Assembly: GCF_014200435.1 (NCBI RefSeq)
Contig: NZ_JACHBR010000001.1
Span: 2,914,001-2,978,000, forward strand
From: Sphaerisporangium krabiense
GTDB lineage: Bacteria > Actinomycetota > Actinomycetes > Streptosporangiales > Streptosporangiaceae
Direction of reading: 5' to 3'
Length of the DNA: 64,000 bases
In this document: positions 8,396-16,634 of the stretch, one piece after another
Layout: each line of letters begins with the position of its first letter
Position numbering within the stretch: position 1 is the first letter of the stretch
Notes under the pieces: generated by a model
The model's database searches: none
What the model saw: only the letters and a program-made list of their open reading frames with translations
What the model was told of the DNA's origin: nothing
Program-made: the position numbers and the translations under genes

Positions 8396-9655
8396 ATGCG
8401 AGCTCGATCGATCGCGACCGTGCTGCCGGGAGGCGCGGCACGTCATCCGGTCCTTCTGCTGTCCCTCGGCACCTTCGCCCTTGGCACCGACGCCTTCGTG
8501 ATCAGCGGCGTGCTGAACGAGGTCGGACGCGAGCTCGGCGTTTCCCTGGGGACGGCGGGACTGCTCATCACCGTGTTCTCCGGCGTGTACGCGCTGTCGG
8601 CCCCCGTGCTGGCGGTGGTGACCGGGAATATGTGCCGCAGACAACTGCTCTTACTGAGCCTCGCCGTGTTCGTCGCCGCGAATGTGCTGGCCGCCGTGGC
8701 GCCCAACTTCACCGTGATGATCCTGGCCCGGGTGGCCGCGGCGATCGGCGGCGCCATGTACACGCCGGTCGCGGTGAGCGTCGCCGCCACGCTCGCCGCC
8801 CCCTCCGAGCGCGGGCGCGCCCTCGCCGCCGTCGCCGCGGGCCTCACCGTCGCCAACGCGCTCGGGGTGCCGCTCGGCACGCTGATCGGCCAGGCCTTCC
8901 AGTGGCGCGTGACCTTCGTGTTCGTGGCGGTCCTCGGCGTGGTGGCCTACGTCGGGCTGCACCGCGCGCTGGACCCGCTGCCGTCCCCCGGCGTCGCGTC
9001 GCTGCGCCAGCGGCTCGCCGTCGCGACGCTGCCCGGCGTCCCGGCCACGCTGCTCGGCACGTCCCTGGCCGTCTGCGGCATCTTCACGCTCTACGCCTAC
9101 CTGGCGTGGTTCGCCGGCCAGAGCGCGGGCATCGCCGGGGGAGCGCTCACCGTGGTCTACCTGATCTTCGGCCTGGTGGCGGTGGTCTCCAACCTCACGG
9201 CGGGCGTGCTCATCGACCGCACCTCGCCCACGCGCGTCGCGCTGCTCTCCATCGTCGGGCTGGCCGTCGTCTACACCGGCCTGTCGGTGTTCGCCGGGCT
9301 CGGGCTCTCCGGCACGGGCGCGGTGGTGACGCTCGCCGTGCTCGTCGGCGTGTGGTCGATGATCGGATGGCTGTTCAACCCCTCCCAGCAGCAGCGTCTG
9401 CTCACCGCCGCCGGTCCGCAGGGCACGATCGCGCTGTCCCTGAACGCCTCCGCCCTCTACACCGGGCAGGCCGTGGCCGGGGTCATCGGCGGGCTCATGC
9501 TCGCCGCGGGCCCGGGCCGGCTCGCCCTCGCCGCCGCGGCCTGCGAGGTCCTCGCCGTGGCCGCGCTCGCCGTCTCGGCCCTCGCCGGCCGCCGCAGGAC
9601 CCCGGCCGCCGGGCCCGTCGAAACAGGGGTTGCTTTCCGTCGCTCCCGGGCATAG
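8396..9655 (+). CDS. MFS exporter, DHA1 (AraJ/PbuE-like) family
   Basis: 419-residue twelve-helix major-facilitator transporter. The DHA1 pattern is clear: a first helix with LGTFALGTDAFVISG, the helix-2/3 region (SAPVLAVVTGNMCRRQLLL), motif C-like ALGVPLGTLIG in helix 5, and a second half beginning near residue 205. Proton-driven efflux of a small molecule is the usual role; family members export sugars, purines or drugs. GAGAGGG precedes the ATG. It is divergent from the GMC/SnoaL operon and shares its control region, so it is the likely exporter of that pathway's product or of a toxic substrate. Confidence 0.88.
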   Translation: MRARSIATVLPGGAARHPVLLLSLGTFALGTDAFVISGVLNEVGRELGVSLGTAGLLITVFSGVYALSAPVLAVVTGNMCRRQLLLLSLAVFVAANVLAAVAPNFTVMILARVAAAIGGAMYTPVAVSVAATLAAPSERGRALAAVAAGLTVANALGVPLGTLIGQAFQWRVTFVFVAVLGVVAYVGLHRALDPLPSPGVASLRQRLAVATLPGVPATLLGTSLAVCGIFTLYAYLAWFAGQSAGIAGGALTVVYLIFGLVAVVSNLTAGVLIDRTSPTRVALLSIVGLAVVYTGLSVFAGLGLSGTGAVVTLAVLVGVWSMIGWLFNPSQQQRLLTAAGPQGTIALSLNASALYTGQAVAGVIGGLMLAAGPGRLALAAAACEVLAVAALAVSALAGRRRTPAAGPVETGVAFRRSRA

Positions 9656-9728
9656 GGGGATGACGCGAACGGTTCCCCCGCGCGGTCCAGCGTCATACCG
9701 GCCTGGTCATGGATGAGTCATGCCTCAA

Positions 9729-9747
9729 GTGGCATCGAGAGTGCCAC
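9729..9747. promoter_or_regulatory. Inverted repeat upstream of the IS701-like gene
   Basis: GTGGCA-tcgagag-TGCCAC, in the 173-base spacer between the exporter and the first transposase-like gene. It may be a weak terminator for the exporter or an operator. A TTGACA at 9789 lies nearer the gene but has no -10 partner. Confidence 0.3.
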
Positions 9748-9828
9748 CATTAACAGGCTCTGTCCCCCCCTGTCCCGCTGCAACAGGCTTGACACGAACG
9801 CGCTGCGAAGCGGATGGGGGTGTACGCA

Positions 9829-11025
9829 ATGACCACAGCCACTGTCATGTCGAGTAGGGAGCCATCGCCGGCCCACACTGTGGAGCTGGCGTCTTTGTGC
9901 CGTGACCTCTTCGCGTCCTTCACCAGGTCGGACCAGCGTCGCTGGGGCGAGGTCTACGTCCGGGGGTTGCTGTCGGTGTCGGGGAGGAAGTCCATCCGGC
10001 GGATGGCGGAGCAGGTCGTCGGCTGGGAGGCCGAGCAGTGCCTGCAGCAGTTCGTCAACCAGAGCCCGTGGGACTGGGTGCCCGTACGGCGCCGTCTCGT
10101 CGAGCACGCGATGCCCGCCGTCCAGCCGAAGGCGTGGGTGGTCAGGGAAGTCGTGATGCCGAAGAACGGGTCCAGCTCGGTGGGTGTGGACAAACAGTAC
10201 GCGCACTCCATCGGCCGGATGATCAACTGCCAGATGGGGCTGGCGGTGTTCCTCGCGGGCGACTCGGGGGCGTCCCCGGTCAACTGGCGGCTGCTGCTGC
10301 CGAGGAGCTGGGACGAGGACCCGGCCCGCCGCAACCGTGCCCACCTGCCCCCCGCCGAGCGGCACCGGTCGCGCTGGGACCTGCTGCTGGACGCCGTGGA
10401 CGAGATGATCGGCTCCTGGGGGCTGAGCCCGGCGCCCATCCTGGTGGACGCCTGCCACACCGCCCAGGTCGAACCGCTGCTGAGCGGCCTGGAGGAGCGC
10501 GGCCTGCGTTACGTGGTCCAGGTCACCGAGGGCACCCGCGTCTCCGTCGGGCCGCGCGCCCGCTGGTCGGCCACCCTCGGCGAGCTGGTCGCGCAGCGGG
10601 CCAGGCACGACGCCGTCATGCTGAGCCGCAGGGACGACATGAACGCGACCACGTCGAGGTTCGTGGCGCTGCCCCTGACCGAGCTGGCGGGCCTGTACGA
10701 CATGGGTCAGGGAGGGCCGTACCGGGGGGCACGGCGCGTGCTCGCGGAGTGGCCCGTCAGCCAGCCCGACCTGCGCGCGATCTGGCTCACCAACCTCAGC
10801 GGCTCTCGCCTGCTCGACCTGATCGGCCTGCTGAGGCTCGGTCACCGCGCCGACCAGGACCTGGCGACGCTGGCGGACGGCTTCGGCCTGCGGCACTTCG
10901 AGGGCCGCTCGTTCCGGGGCTGGCACCACCACGTCACGCTGGTCTCGGTCGCCTTCGCCTACCGCCTGCTGCGCCGCCTGGAGGAGCGGGACGAGGCTGA
11001 TCTGCGCCTGTGGTCGCGCGTGTGA
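9829..11025 (+). CDS. IS701-family transposase-like protein, catalytic Asp lost (copy 1)
   Basis: 398 residues, related over its whole length to IS701/DDE_5 transposases: PRSWDEDPARR, the central ILVDACH (second Asp of the DDE triad kept) and the C-terminal HFEGRSFRGWHHH (Glu kept). At the first-Asp position, where active IS701 enzymes have a V-D-D-T-G-F type motif, this protein reads VVREVVMPKNG (Arg106-Glu107), so strand cleavage is unlikely. I see no terminal inverted repeats or target duplications. The ATG at 9829 was chosen over 9814 because GGGGGT precedes it. It is followed 205 bases on by a diverged paralogue. A domesticated DNA-binding or regulatory role is inferred. Confidence 0.8.
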   Translation: MTTATVMSSREPSPAHTVELASLCRDLFASFTRSDQRRWGEVYVRGLLSVSGRKSIRRMAEQVVGWEAEQCLQQFVNQSPWDWVPVRRRLVEHAMPAVQPKAWVVREVVMPKNGSSSVGVDKQYAHSIGRMINCQMGLAVFLAGDSGASPVNWRLLLPRSWDEDPARRNRAHLPPAERHRSRWDLLLDAVDEMIGSWGLSPAPILVDACHTAQVEPLLSGLEERGLRYVVQVTEGTRVSVGPRARWSATLGELVAQRARHDAVMLSRRDDMNATTSRFVALPLTELAGLYDMGQGGPYRGARRVLAEWPVSQPDLRAIWLTNLSGSRLLDLIGLLRLGHRADQDLATLADGFGLRHFEGRSFRGWHHHVTLVSVAFAYRLLRRLEERDEADLRLWSRV

Positions 11026-11230
11026 GGCGAGGCCACGGCGGCGGCCCGCGCGGCCGCACGCTCGAACGCCTCCGGCGCGCCTGACCTGGCCAAGGGCGCG
11101 ACCGGTGGCGCCGGTTCCAACGCCGGCCTTCCCCGCGCGGGCGCGGAACCCGTCCACTTCGCCCGGCAGCCACCATCCGGGGGAAACCGGCGCGCAGGGG
11201 ACGGCCGGCCATTTCCGTGGGGGTGCTCGG

Positions 11231-12388
11231 ATGGTGGAGAAAACCGAATTCATGGTTCGCGACGCGTGGTGGTCTCCGTTCTGCGAAGACCTTTTCTCGT
11301 CATTCGCGCGGGCGGACCAGCGACGCTGGGGAGACGTTTATCTGCAAGGGCTGCTGACCGTTCCGGGCAGGAAATCCATACGCCGGATCTCCGATCAGGT
11401 GGTGGGCCGTCCGGTGGACCAGTGCCTGCAGCAGTTCGTCAATCAGAGTCCGTGGGACTGGCAGCCCGTGCGGAAAAGGCTCGCCGGCCATATGGCCGCG
11501 GCCTTCCGCGCGAAGGCGTGGGTCGTCGAGGAGGTCGCCTTCCCCAAGAACGGCGCCAACTCGGTGGGCGTGGCGCGGCAGTTCGCCCACTCCGCGGGCC
11601 GGCTGATCAACTGCCAGCTCGGGCTCGCGATCATGCTGGTCGGCGAGCACGGGGGATGCCCGGTGAACTGGCGGCTGCTGCTGCCGAGGAGCTGGGACGA
11701 CGATCCGGCGCGGCGGGCGAGGACCCGGATACCCGCGCACGAGCGGTACCGGTCACGATGGGAACACCTTTTGGAGGCGATCGACGAGATGGTCCTCGAC
11801 TGGGGCCTGCCTCCCGCGCCCGTCGTGGTGGACGCGCGGGCGACGCCGAGGGTGGAGCCGCTGCTGCGCGGGCTGGAGGACCGCGGGCTGAGCTACGTGG
11901 CCAGGGTCGGCGAGAGCGCGCTGCTGCGGGGCCGCATGGCGGGATGGGGGTTCGGCGAGGCCGCCGGCGGGACGCCCGCGAACGGCACGACGCTCAGCGG
12001 CCCGCGCCGTGACCGGGGCCTGCGGTCCCATCTCATGACCGTCCCGCTGGAGGTGCCGGGCACGCTGGCCGTCCCGCGGCCGAGGCACCCCGCCAAGCGG
12101 TCCATGACCGTCGAATGGGCGCAGGGCAGGAACGGCCCCAAGGCGATCTGGCTCACCGATTTCGGCGAGACGCGGCTGCCGGAGATCGCCGGCATGATCG
12201 AGCTGCGGCGGCGCGCGGCCGCCCAGCTCGCGCTGATGGACGCCGAGTCGGGACTGCGGCACTTCGAGGGCCGCTCCTTCCGCGGCTGGCACCACCACGT
12301 CACGCTGGTCTCCGCCGCGCACGGCTACCGGCTCCTGCGCGGCCTCGACGCCGAGCCCGCGCACGCCCGGGCGCGATCCCATGGCTGA
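11231..12388 (+). CDS. IS701-family transposase-like protein, catalytic Asp lost (copy 2)
   Basis: 385-residue paralogue of the preceding gene, sharing QCLQQFVNQSPWDW, NWRLLLPRSWD and HFEGRSFRGWHHHVTLVS but diverged in the middle (about residues 225-310). The first catalytic Asp position reads VVEEVAFPKNG (Glu100-Glu101) instead of Asp-Asp; the second Asp (VVVDARA) and the Glu survive. Its stop lies 8 bases inside the following histidine-kinase gene, an arrangement expected of an operon partner, not a mobile insertion. GTG/ATG starts nearby are possible; the ATG at 11252 with GGAGA upstream is an alternative start. Confidence 0.78.
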   Translation: MVEKTEFMVRDAWWSPFCEDLFSSFARADQRRWGDVYLQGLLTVPGRKSIRRISDQVVGRPVDQCLQQFVNQSPWDWQPVRKRLAGHMAAAFRAKAWVVEEVAFPKNGANSVGVARQFAHSAGRLINCQLGLAIMLVGEHGGCPVNWRLLLPRSWDDDPARRARTRIPAHERYRSRWEHLLEAIDEMVLDWGLPPAPVVVDARATPRVEPLLRGLEDRGLSYVARVGESALLRGRMAGWGFGEAAGGTPANGTTLSGPRRDRGLRSHLMTVPLEVPGTLAVPRPRHPAKRSMTVEWAQGRNGPKAIWLTDFGETRLPEIAGMIELRRRAAAQLALMDAESGLRHFEGRSFRGWHHHVTLVSAAHGYRLLRGLDAEPAHARARSHG

Positions 12389-13847
12389 GCGTCCGCCGGG
12401 CCTGGCCGCCCGGCTCAAGGAGATCGAGCTCTTCGCCGAGCTGTCCGACGACCAGCTCGGCTGGCTCGCCACGGTCGGCACGCACCAGGAGCTGGCAGAC
12501 GGGGACGTGCTCTTCCACGAGAACGAACCGGCCGGCCACTTCTACGTCCTGCTCGGCGGCGAGCTGCTGTTCACCAAGGTGTTCGGCGGCCAAGAGCACG
12601 TGCTCACCAAGCACATCGCCGAGTCGACCCCCGAGCCGCTGCTCGTGCAGTACGACGGCAAGCGGCGCGCGGCGCACCAGTTCACCGGCGAGCTTCCGCT
12701 GCTCACCGACAGCGGCTACATCGCCACCGCGATCTCCGCGGGCGGCACCGAGCTGATGGCCTACGACAAGGGGACGTTCCTCGACATGCTCACCCGCTGC
12801 CCGGAGGTGAGCCGGGTGCTGCTGCCCGTGCTCGCCTGGCGCATCCGGACGGTGGAGCTCGAGGCCGGGCGCAACCGGATGCTGGAGGGCCTCGGCACGC
12901 TCGCGGCCGGGCTCGCGCACGAGCTGAACAACCCGACGGCCGCGATGGTGCGGGCCGCCGGCGAGCTGCGCGGCACGGTGGGCGAGCTGACGGAGGCCGC
13001 CATGCGCTGGGGGCGGGTGGCGACGGCCGCGGAGCGGCGGCTGATCACCCGCGTCTGCGAGAGCCTGCACTCCGGCGCCGCGCCCGGGCGGCCCCTGGAC
13101 GTGCTGGAGGCCGCCGAGCTCGCCGACGAGGTGATGGAGTGGCTCTTCGCGCACGACATCGAGCGCTACCAGGACGTCGGCACGGCGCTGGTCGACCGCG
13201 GACTCGGCATCGAGACGCTCGACGAGATCGCCGCCGGCGTGCGCCCGGAGGCGCTGGAGCCCGCGATCGGCTGCCTCGGCCTGATCGTGCAGGCCAGGAC
13301 GATGGTCGAGGACGTCGCCGAGGCCGGGCGCCGCATCGAGGCGCTCGTGGACACCACCAAGGCGTACACCAACCTGGACCGCGCCCCCGTGCGGGACGTG
13401 GACCTGTGGGAGGGCCTGGAGGCGACGCTGGCGATGCTCGCGCCCCGGCTCAGCGGCGTGCGGGTGCGGCGGCACTACGGTGACGTCCCGCTGGTCACGG
13501 CGTATCCGAGCGAGCTGAACCAGGTGTGGACCAACCTCATCGACAACGCGGTGGACGCGATGGAGGGCATCGGCGAGCTGCGGATCGGCACCAAGGTCGA
13601 GGGGCACCACGCGCTGGTGGAGATCAGGGACAGCGGGCCCGGCATCCCGCAGGGCGTGCTGTCGCTGTTGTTCCAGCCGTTCTTCACCACCAAGGACACC
13701 GGCCACGGCACCGGCCTCGGCCTGCACCTGAGCCGGTACATCGTGTCCCACCGGCACGGCGGCACGATCGACGTGACGTCCGTGCCGGGGGACACGCGGT
13801 TCCTCGTGCGGCTACCGCTGACGAGGCGTCAGCTCTCGGCCCGGTAG
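12381..13847 (+). CDS. Sensor histidine kinase with N-terminal cNMP-binding domain
   Basis: 488-residue soluble kinase. Residues about 10-145 form a CRP/cNMP-binding beta barrel (ELSDDQLGWLATVG, DVLFHENEPAGHFYVLLGGEL). The phosphoacceptor His180 is in GLAHELNNPTAA, and the ATPase domain has the N-box NLIDNAVDA, DSGPGIP and GHGTGLGLHLS (from 441). No transmembrane segment is present, so it senses a cytoplasmic ligand. The probable partner is the convergent receiver/thioredoxin-reductase-like gene, whose end overlaps this one by 19 bases; kinases of this type next to such fusions are a recurrent bacterial pair. The start overlaps the transposase-like gene, implying co-translation. Confidence 0.88.
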   Translation: MAERPPGLAARLKEIELFAELSDDQLGWLATVGTHQELADGDVLFHENEPAGHFYVLLGGELLFTKVFGGQEHVLTKHIAESTPEPLLVQYDGKRRAAHQFTGELPLLTDSGYIATAISAGGTELMAYDKGTFLDMLTRCPEVSRVLLPVLAWRIRTVELEAGRNRMLEGLGTLAAGLAHELNNPTAAMVRAAGELRGTVGELTEAAMRWGRVATAAERRLITRVCESLHSGAAPGRPLDVLEAAELADEVMEWLFAHDIERYQDVGTALVDRGLGIETLDEIAAGVRPEALEPAIGCLGLIVQARTMVEDVAEAGRRIEALVDTTKAYTNLDRAPVRDVDLWEGLEATLAMLAPRLSGVRVRRHYGDVPLVTAYPSELNQVWTNLIDNAVDAMEGIGELRIGTKVEGHHALVEIRDSGPGIPQGVLSLLFQPFFTTKDTGHGTGLGLHLSRYIVSHRHGGTIDVTSVPGDTRFLVRLPLTRRQLSAR

Positions 13848-15472
13848 CGGTGGATCATCGCGACGGCCATCGCGCCCTCGCCGACGCTTGAGGCGATGCG
13901 CTTGATGGACTTGGACCGGGCGTCGCCGGCCACGAAGACCCCGGGCATGCTGGTCTCCAGCGGCAGCGGCTCGCGGGGCAGGTCCCAGCCGCCGATCGTC
14001 TTCCTGGGCCCGAGGTCCTGGCCGGTGACCAGGAAGCCGTGCGGGTCGCGGGCCACGGCGCCGTCGAGCCATTCGGTGCGCGGCCGGGCGCCGATGAACG
14101 TGAAGACGTACTCGGCGTCCTCGGTCACCTCCTCACCGGTGTCGAGATTTCGCAGCGTGATGTGTTCGAGCCGGTCGTCGCCGTCCGCGGCGACCAGGAT
14201 CGTGCGCGTCCGCACGTCGATGTTCGGCGCGCGGTTGATCTCGTCGATCAGGTACTGCGACATGCGCGACTCCAGGTTCTCCGCGCGCACGAGCATCGTC
14301 ACGTGCCGGGCGTGCCGGGAGAAGTGCAGCGCCGCCTGGCCGGCGGAGTTGGCCCCGCCGACGATCCAGACGTGCTGCCCGGTGCACAGCGTAGTCTCCG
14401 AGAGGGTGGCGCCGTAGTAGATGCCGGCGCCCTCGAAGCGGGCGGCCCCCTCGGCGTCGAACCTGCTGTAGGACAGCCCGGGGCACAGCAGGACGGTTCC
14501 CGCGCTGATCTCCTTGCCGTCGGCCAGGTCGAGGATCACCGCGCGCCCCGCGCGCCGCAGGCGCACGGCCTCCATGGGCGCGAGCAGGTCCACCCCGAAC
14601 CGGCGGGCCTGCGACACGGCTCTGCTGGTCAGCTCGACGCCGGAGATGCCCGACGGGAACCCCAGGTAGTTCTCGATCCTGCTGGAGGAGCCCGCCTGGC
14701 CGCCGGGGACGTACGCCTCCACGAGCAGCGTGGACAGCCCTTCCGAGGCGGTGTAGACGGCCGCGGCGAGCCCGGCGGGCCCCGCGCCGACGATGGCGAC
14801 GTCGTAGTGCGGGTGCTTCACCTCCATGGCGAGGCCGAGCGCGGTCGCGAGCTGCCCGGTGGCCGGGGCGGCGAGCCGCCTGCCGTCGGGCAGCGTGACC
14901 ACGGGCAGCTCGGCCGCCGGGATGTCCTCGCCGGACTCGGTGGCGTCCTGGAACTTGAAGGGCTGGCGGTGCCGGGTGAGGAAGTCGCGCACGCGATGGG
15001 TGGCGGGCGCGAAGGGCAGGCCGGTGACGGTGATGCCGCCGTAGGGCGGCTCGTAGCTCGACTGCCAGTCGGCCAGCAGCTCGTCGAGCACGGGGTAGAG
15101 CCGTTCCTCGGGAGGGTCCCACGGCTTGATGAGGTAGTGGTCGAGCCGGACCTCGTTGATGGCGGCGATGGCGACGCTGGTGTCGGCGTACGCCGTCAGG
15201 AGCACCCGGCGCGCCGAGGGGAAGCGGTCCGCGGCGGCGGCGAGCAGTTCGATGCCGGTCAGCTCCGGCATGCGCTGGTCGGAGAGGACGAGCGCGGGTT
15301 CCTCGTTGCGGTTGATCAGGGAGTCGAGGATCTGGATCGCCTCGGCGCCCGATCCGGAGGTGAGGACCCGATAGCGGCCCTGGTAGGCCCGGATGAGGTC
15401 ACGACGTATGGCTCTGAGCACGTGGGGGTCGTCGTCCACGGCGAGCACGACCGGGCGGTGCGGCTCAGGCAT
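13829..15472 (-). CDS. Fused response regulator / thioredoxin-reductase-like flavoprotein
   Basis: 547 residues in three parts. A receiver domain (1-125) has the acidic pocket VDDD, phosphoacceptor Asp65 in LSDQRMPE and Lys116 in YLIKPW. A glutaredoxin-like stretch (about 147-215; RDFLTRHRQPFKFQD, ELPVVTLPDG) has no cysteine. A thioredoxin-reductase-like domain has FAD-binding GAGPAG (229-234), the NAD(P)H-binding GGANSAGQAA and GVFVAGDAR at the C-terminus. Where thioredoxin reductases carry CxxC, the sequence reads YGATLSE; only two isolated Cys are visible in the whole protein. So phosphorylation may gate a flavin-based output that is not dithiol reduction. It pairs with the convergent cNMP-type histidine kinase. 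Confidence 0.88.
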   Translation of the reverse strand: MPEPHRPVVLAVDDDPHVLRAIRRDLIRAYQGRYRVLTSGSGAEAIQILDSLINRNEEPALVLSDQRMPELTGIELLAAAADRFPSARRVLLTAYADTSVAIAAINEVRLDHYLIKPWDPPEERLYPVLDELLADWQSSYEPPYGGITVTGLPFAPATHRVRDFLTRHRQPFKFQDATESGEDIPAAELPVVTLPDGRRLAAPATGQLATALGLAMEVKHPHYDVAIVGAGPAGLAAAVYTASEGLSTLLVEAYVPGGQAGSSSRIENYLGFPSGISGVELTSRAVSQARRFGVDLLAPMEAVRLRRAGRAVILDLADGKEISAGTVLLCPGLSYSRFDAEGAARFEGAGIYYGATLSETTLCTGQHVWIVGGANSAGQAALHFSRHARHVTMLVRAENLESRMSQYLIDEINRAPNIDVRTRTILVAADGDDRLEHITLRNLDTGEEVTEDAEYVFTFIGARPRTEWLDGAVARDPHGFLVTGQDLGPRKTIGGWDLPREPLPLETSMPGVFVAGDARSKSIKRIASSVGEGAMAVAMIHRYRAES

Positions 15473-15752
15473 CAGGGCGTCTCCGATCGCTGGAGGCAGA
15501 GTGGGGCTTGGCGTTTCCGCGCGCGCGACGGCGGGCCATGATTGGCCGGGCCACGTCACTTTAACTCGCATTTCGGTGCCCGGGTTCTGGCACATGACGA
15601 AGTACCGGCTGATTCGCGCGCTGACTATGACGACTTGACGAAATAATCCGACTTCAGGAAGTGAGTCCCGCTCGGTCGAGCGGCCTTGTAGTGAAATATG
15701 CAAATTTGTTTGAATCCCGTCGCGGACGATTGTCGATCGACAGGAGCCATCG
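15473..15752. promoter_or_regulatory. Divergent control region of the RR-flavoprotein and the DJ-1/STAS operon
   Basis: 280 bases, locally A+T-richer, between two divergently read units. GACGA recurs at least three times around 15595-15640. AGGAG lies 6 bases before the DJ-1 start. I could not assign a sigma-specific promoter; a GTTT at 15709 has no matching -10. Control of both units from here would link the two-component pair to the operon. Confidence 0.4.
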
Positions 15753-16577
15753 ATGCCGCGCAATATCCTTATCATTCTCTCCGAGTACGGGTACTGGGGA
15801 GAGGAACTCCTGGGGCCGCTGACCACTTTCGATGAACGTGGATATCAGAGCGTCTTCGCCACGCCCACGGGCAAGCGCCCGCGGGCCCTGCCCCCGAGCC
15901 TCGACCCCGGGTACATCGACCCGCCTCTCGGACGGTCGGTCACCACGCCCGAGGTCGCCGTGGCCGCCCGGCTGCTGGACGAGTCCGACCGCCTGGACGC
16001 CCCGCTCAGCCTCGCCGAGTGGATCCCGGACCGGCCGTACTTCAGCGAGCAGAACTTCATCCGCAAGATCGAGGCCTACTACCGGGACATCGCCCGGCTG
16101 GACGAGGACGTCAAGCAGTACGACGCGCTGACCATCGTCGGCGGGAGCGGCCCGATCGCCGACCTGGCGAACAACGGCCGGCTGCACGAGCTGATCCTCG
16201 CCTTCCTGCGGGCCGGCAAGCCCATCCTCGCCGAGTGCTACGGCGTCGCCTGCCTGGCCTTCGCCCGTGACTGGGAGACCCGCCAGAGCATCCTGTGGGG
16301 CAAGCACGTCACCGGCCACTGCAAGGAGTACGACTACAAGGACGGCACCGGCTTCGTCGGCGTGGACTTCAACATGGGCCCGCCGCCGTACCCGCTGGAG
16401 TACATCCTCCGCGACGCCACCGGTCCCGACGGCCGCTACCACGGCAACGTCGGCAAGGAGACCTCGGTCATCGTGGACTACCCGTTCGTCACCGGACGCT
16501 CGACCCCCGACTCGTTCCTGTCGGGCCAGAAGCTCGTCGAGGTCCTGGAGTCCGGCCTGCGGCGCTACGGCTGGTGA
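15753..16577 (+). CDS. DJ-1/PfpI superfamily protein (class I amidotransferase-like)
   Basis: 274-residue protein of the DJ-1/PfpI/Hsp31 fold. The nucleophile elbow is AECYGVACLAF near residue 160, preceded by TIVGGSGPIADL; the N-terminal strand is ILIILSEYGYWGEELL with an acidic residue where DJ-1 proteins have the Glu that tunes the cysteine. Family members are chaperones, glyoxalases, deglycases or amidases protecting against carbonyl and oxidative stress. At 274 residues it is longer than PfpI (about 170) and nearer Hsp31-like proteins with an inserted cap. It is the first gene of the operon, with an AGGAG site. The exact activity is unknown. Confidence 0.85.
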   Translation: MPRNILIILSEYGYWGEELLGPLTTFDERGYQSVFATPTGKRPRALPPSLDPGYIDPPLGRSVTTPEVAVAARLLDESDRLDAPLSLAEWIPDRPYFSEQNFIRKIEAYYRDIARLDEDVKQYDALTIVGGSGPIADLANNGRLHELILAFLRAGKPILAECYGVACLAFARDWETRQSILWGKHVTGHCKEYDYKDGTGFVGVDFNMGPPPYPLEYILRDATGPDGRYHGNVGKETSVIVDYPFVTGRSTPDSFLSGQKLVEVLESGLRRYGW

Positions 16578-16634
16578 TCACCATGACCTTGCCGCGCCGG
16601 TTCTCGTCGACCTCGTGCTGACGTGAGGTGCACC

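Noticed and set aside
9789-9794. TTGACA as promoter of the first transposase-like gene
   Set aside because: No reasonable -10 hexamer at 16-18 bases; the position corresponds to GGATGG.
9829-12388. An active IS701 insertion sequence
   Set aside because: Two diverged copies, no visible terminal inverted repeats or target duplications, first catalytic Asp replaced in both, and the second overlaps a host gene.
15700-15745. SigB-type promoter before the DJ-1 gene
   Set aside because: A GTTT is present but no GGGTAT-like box at the expected distance.
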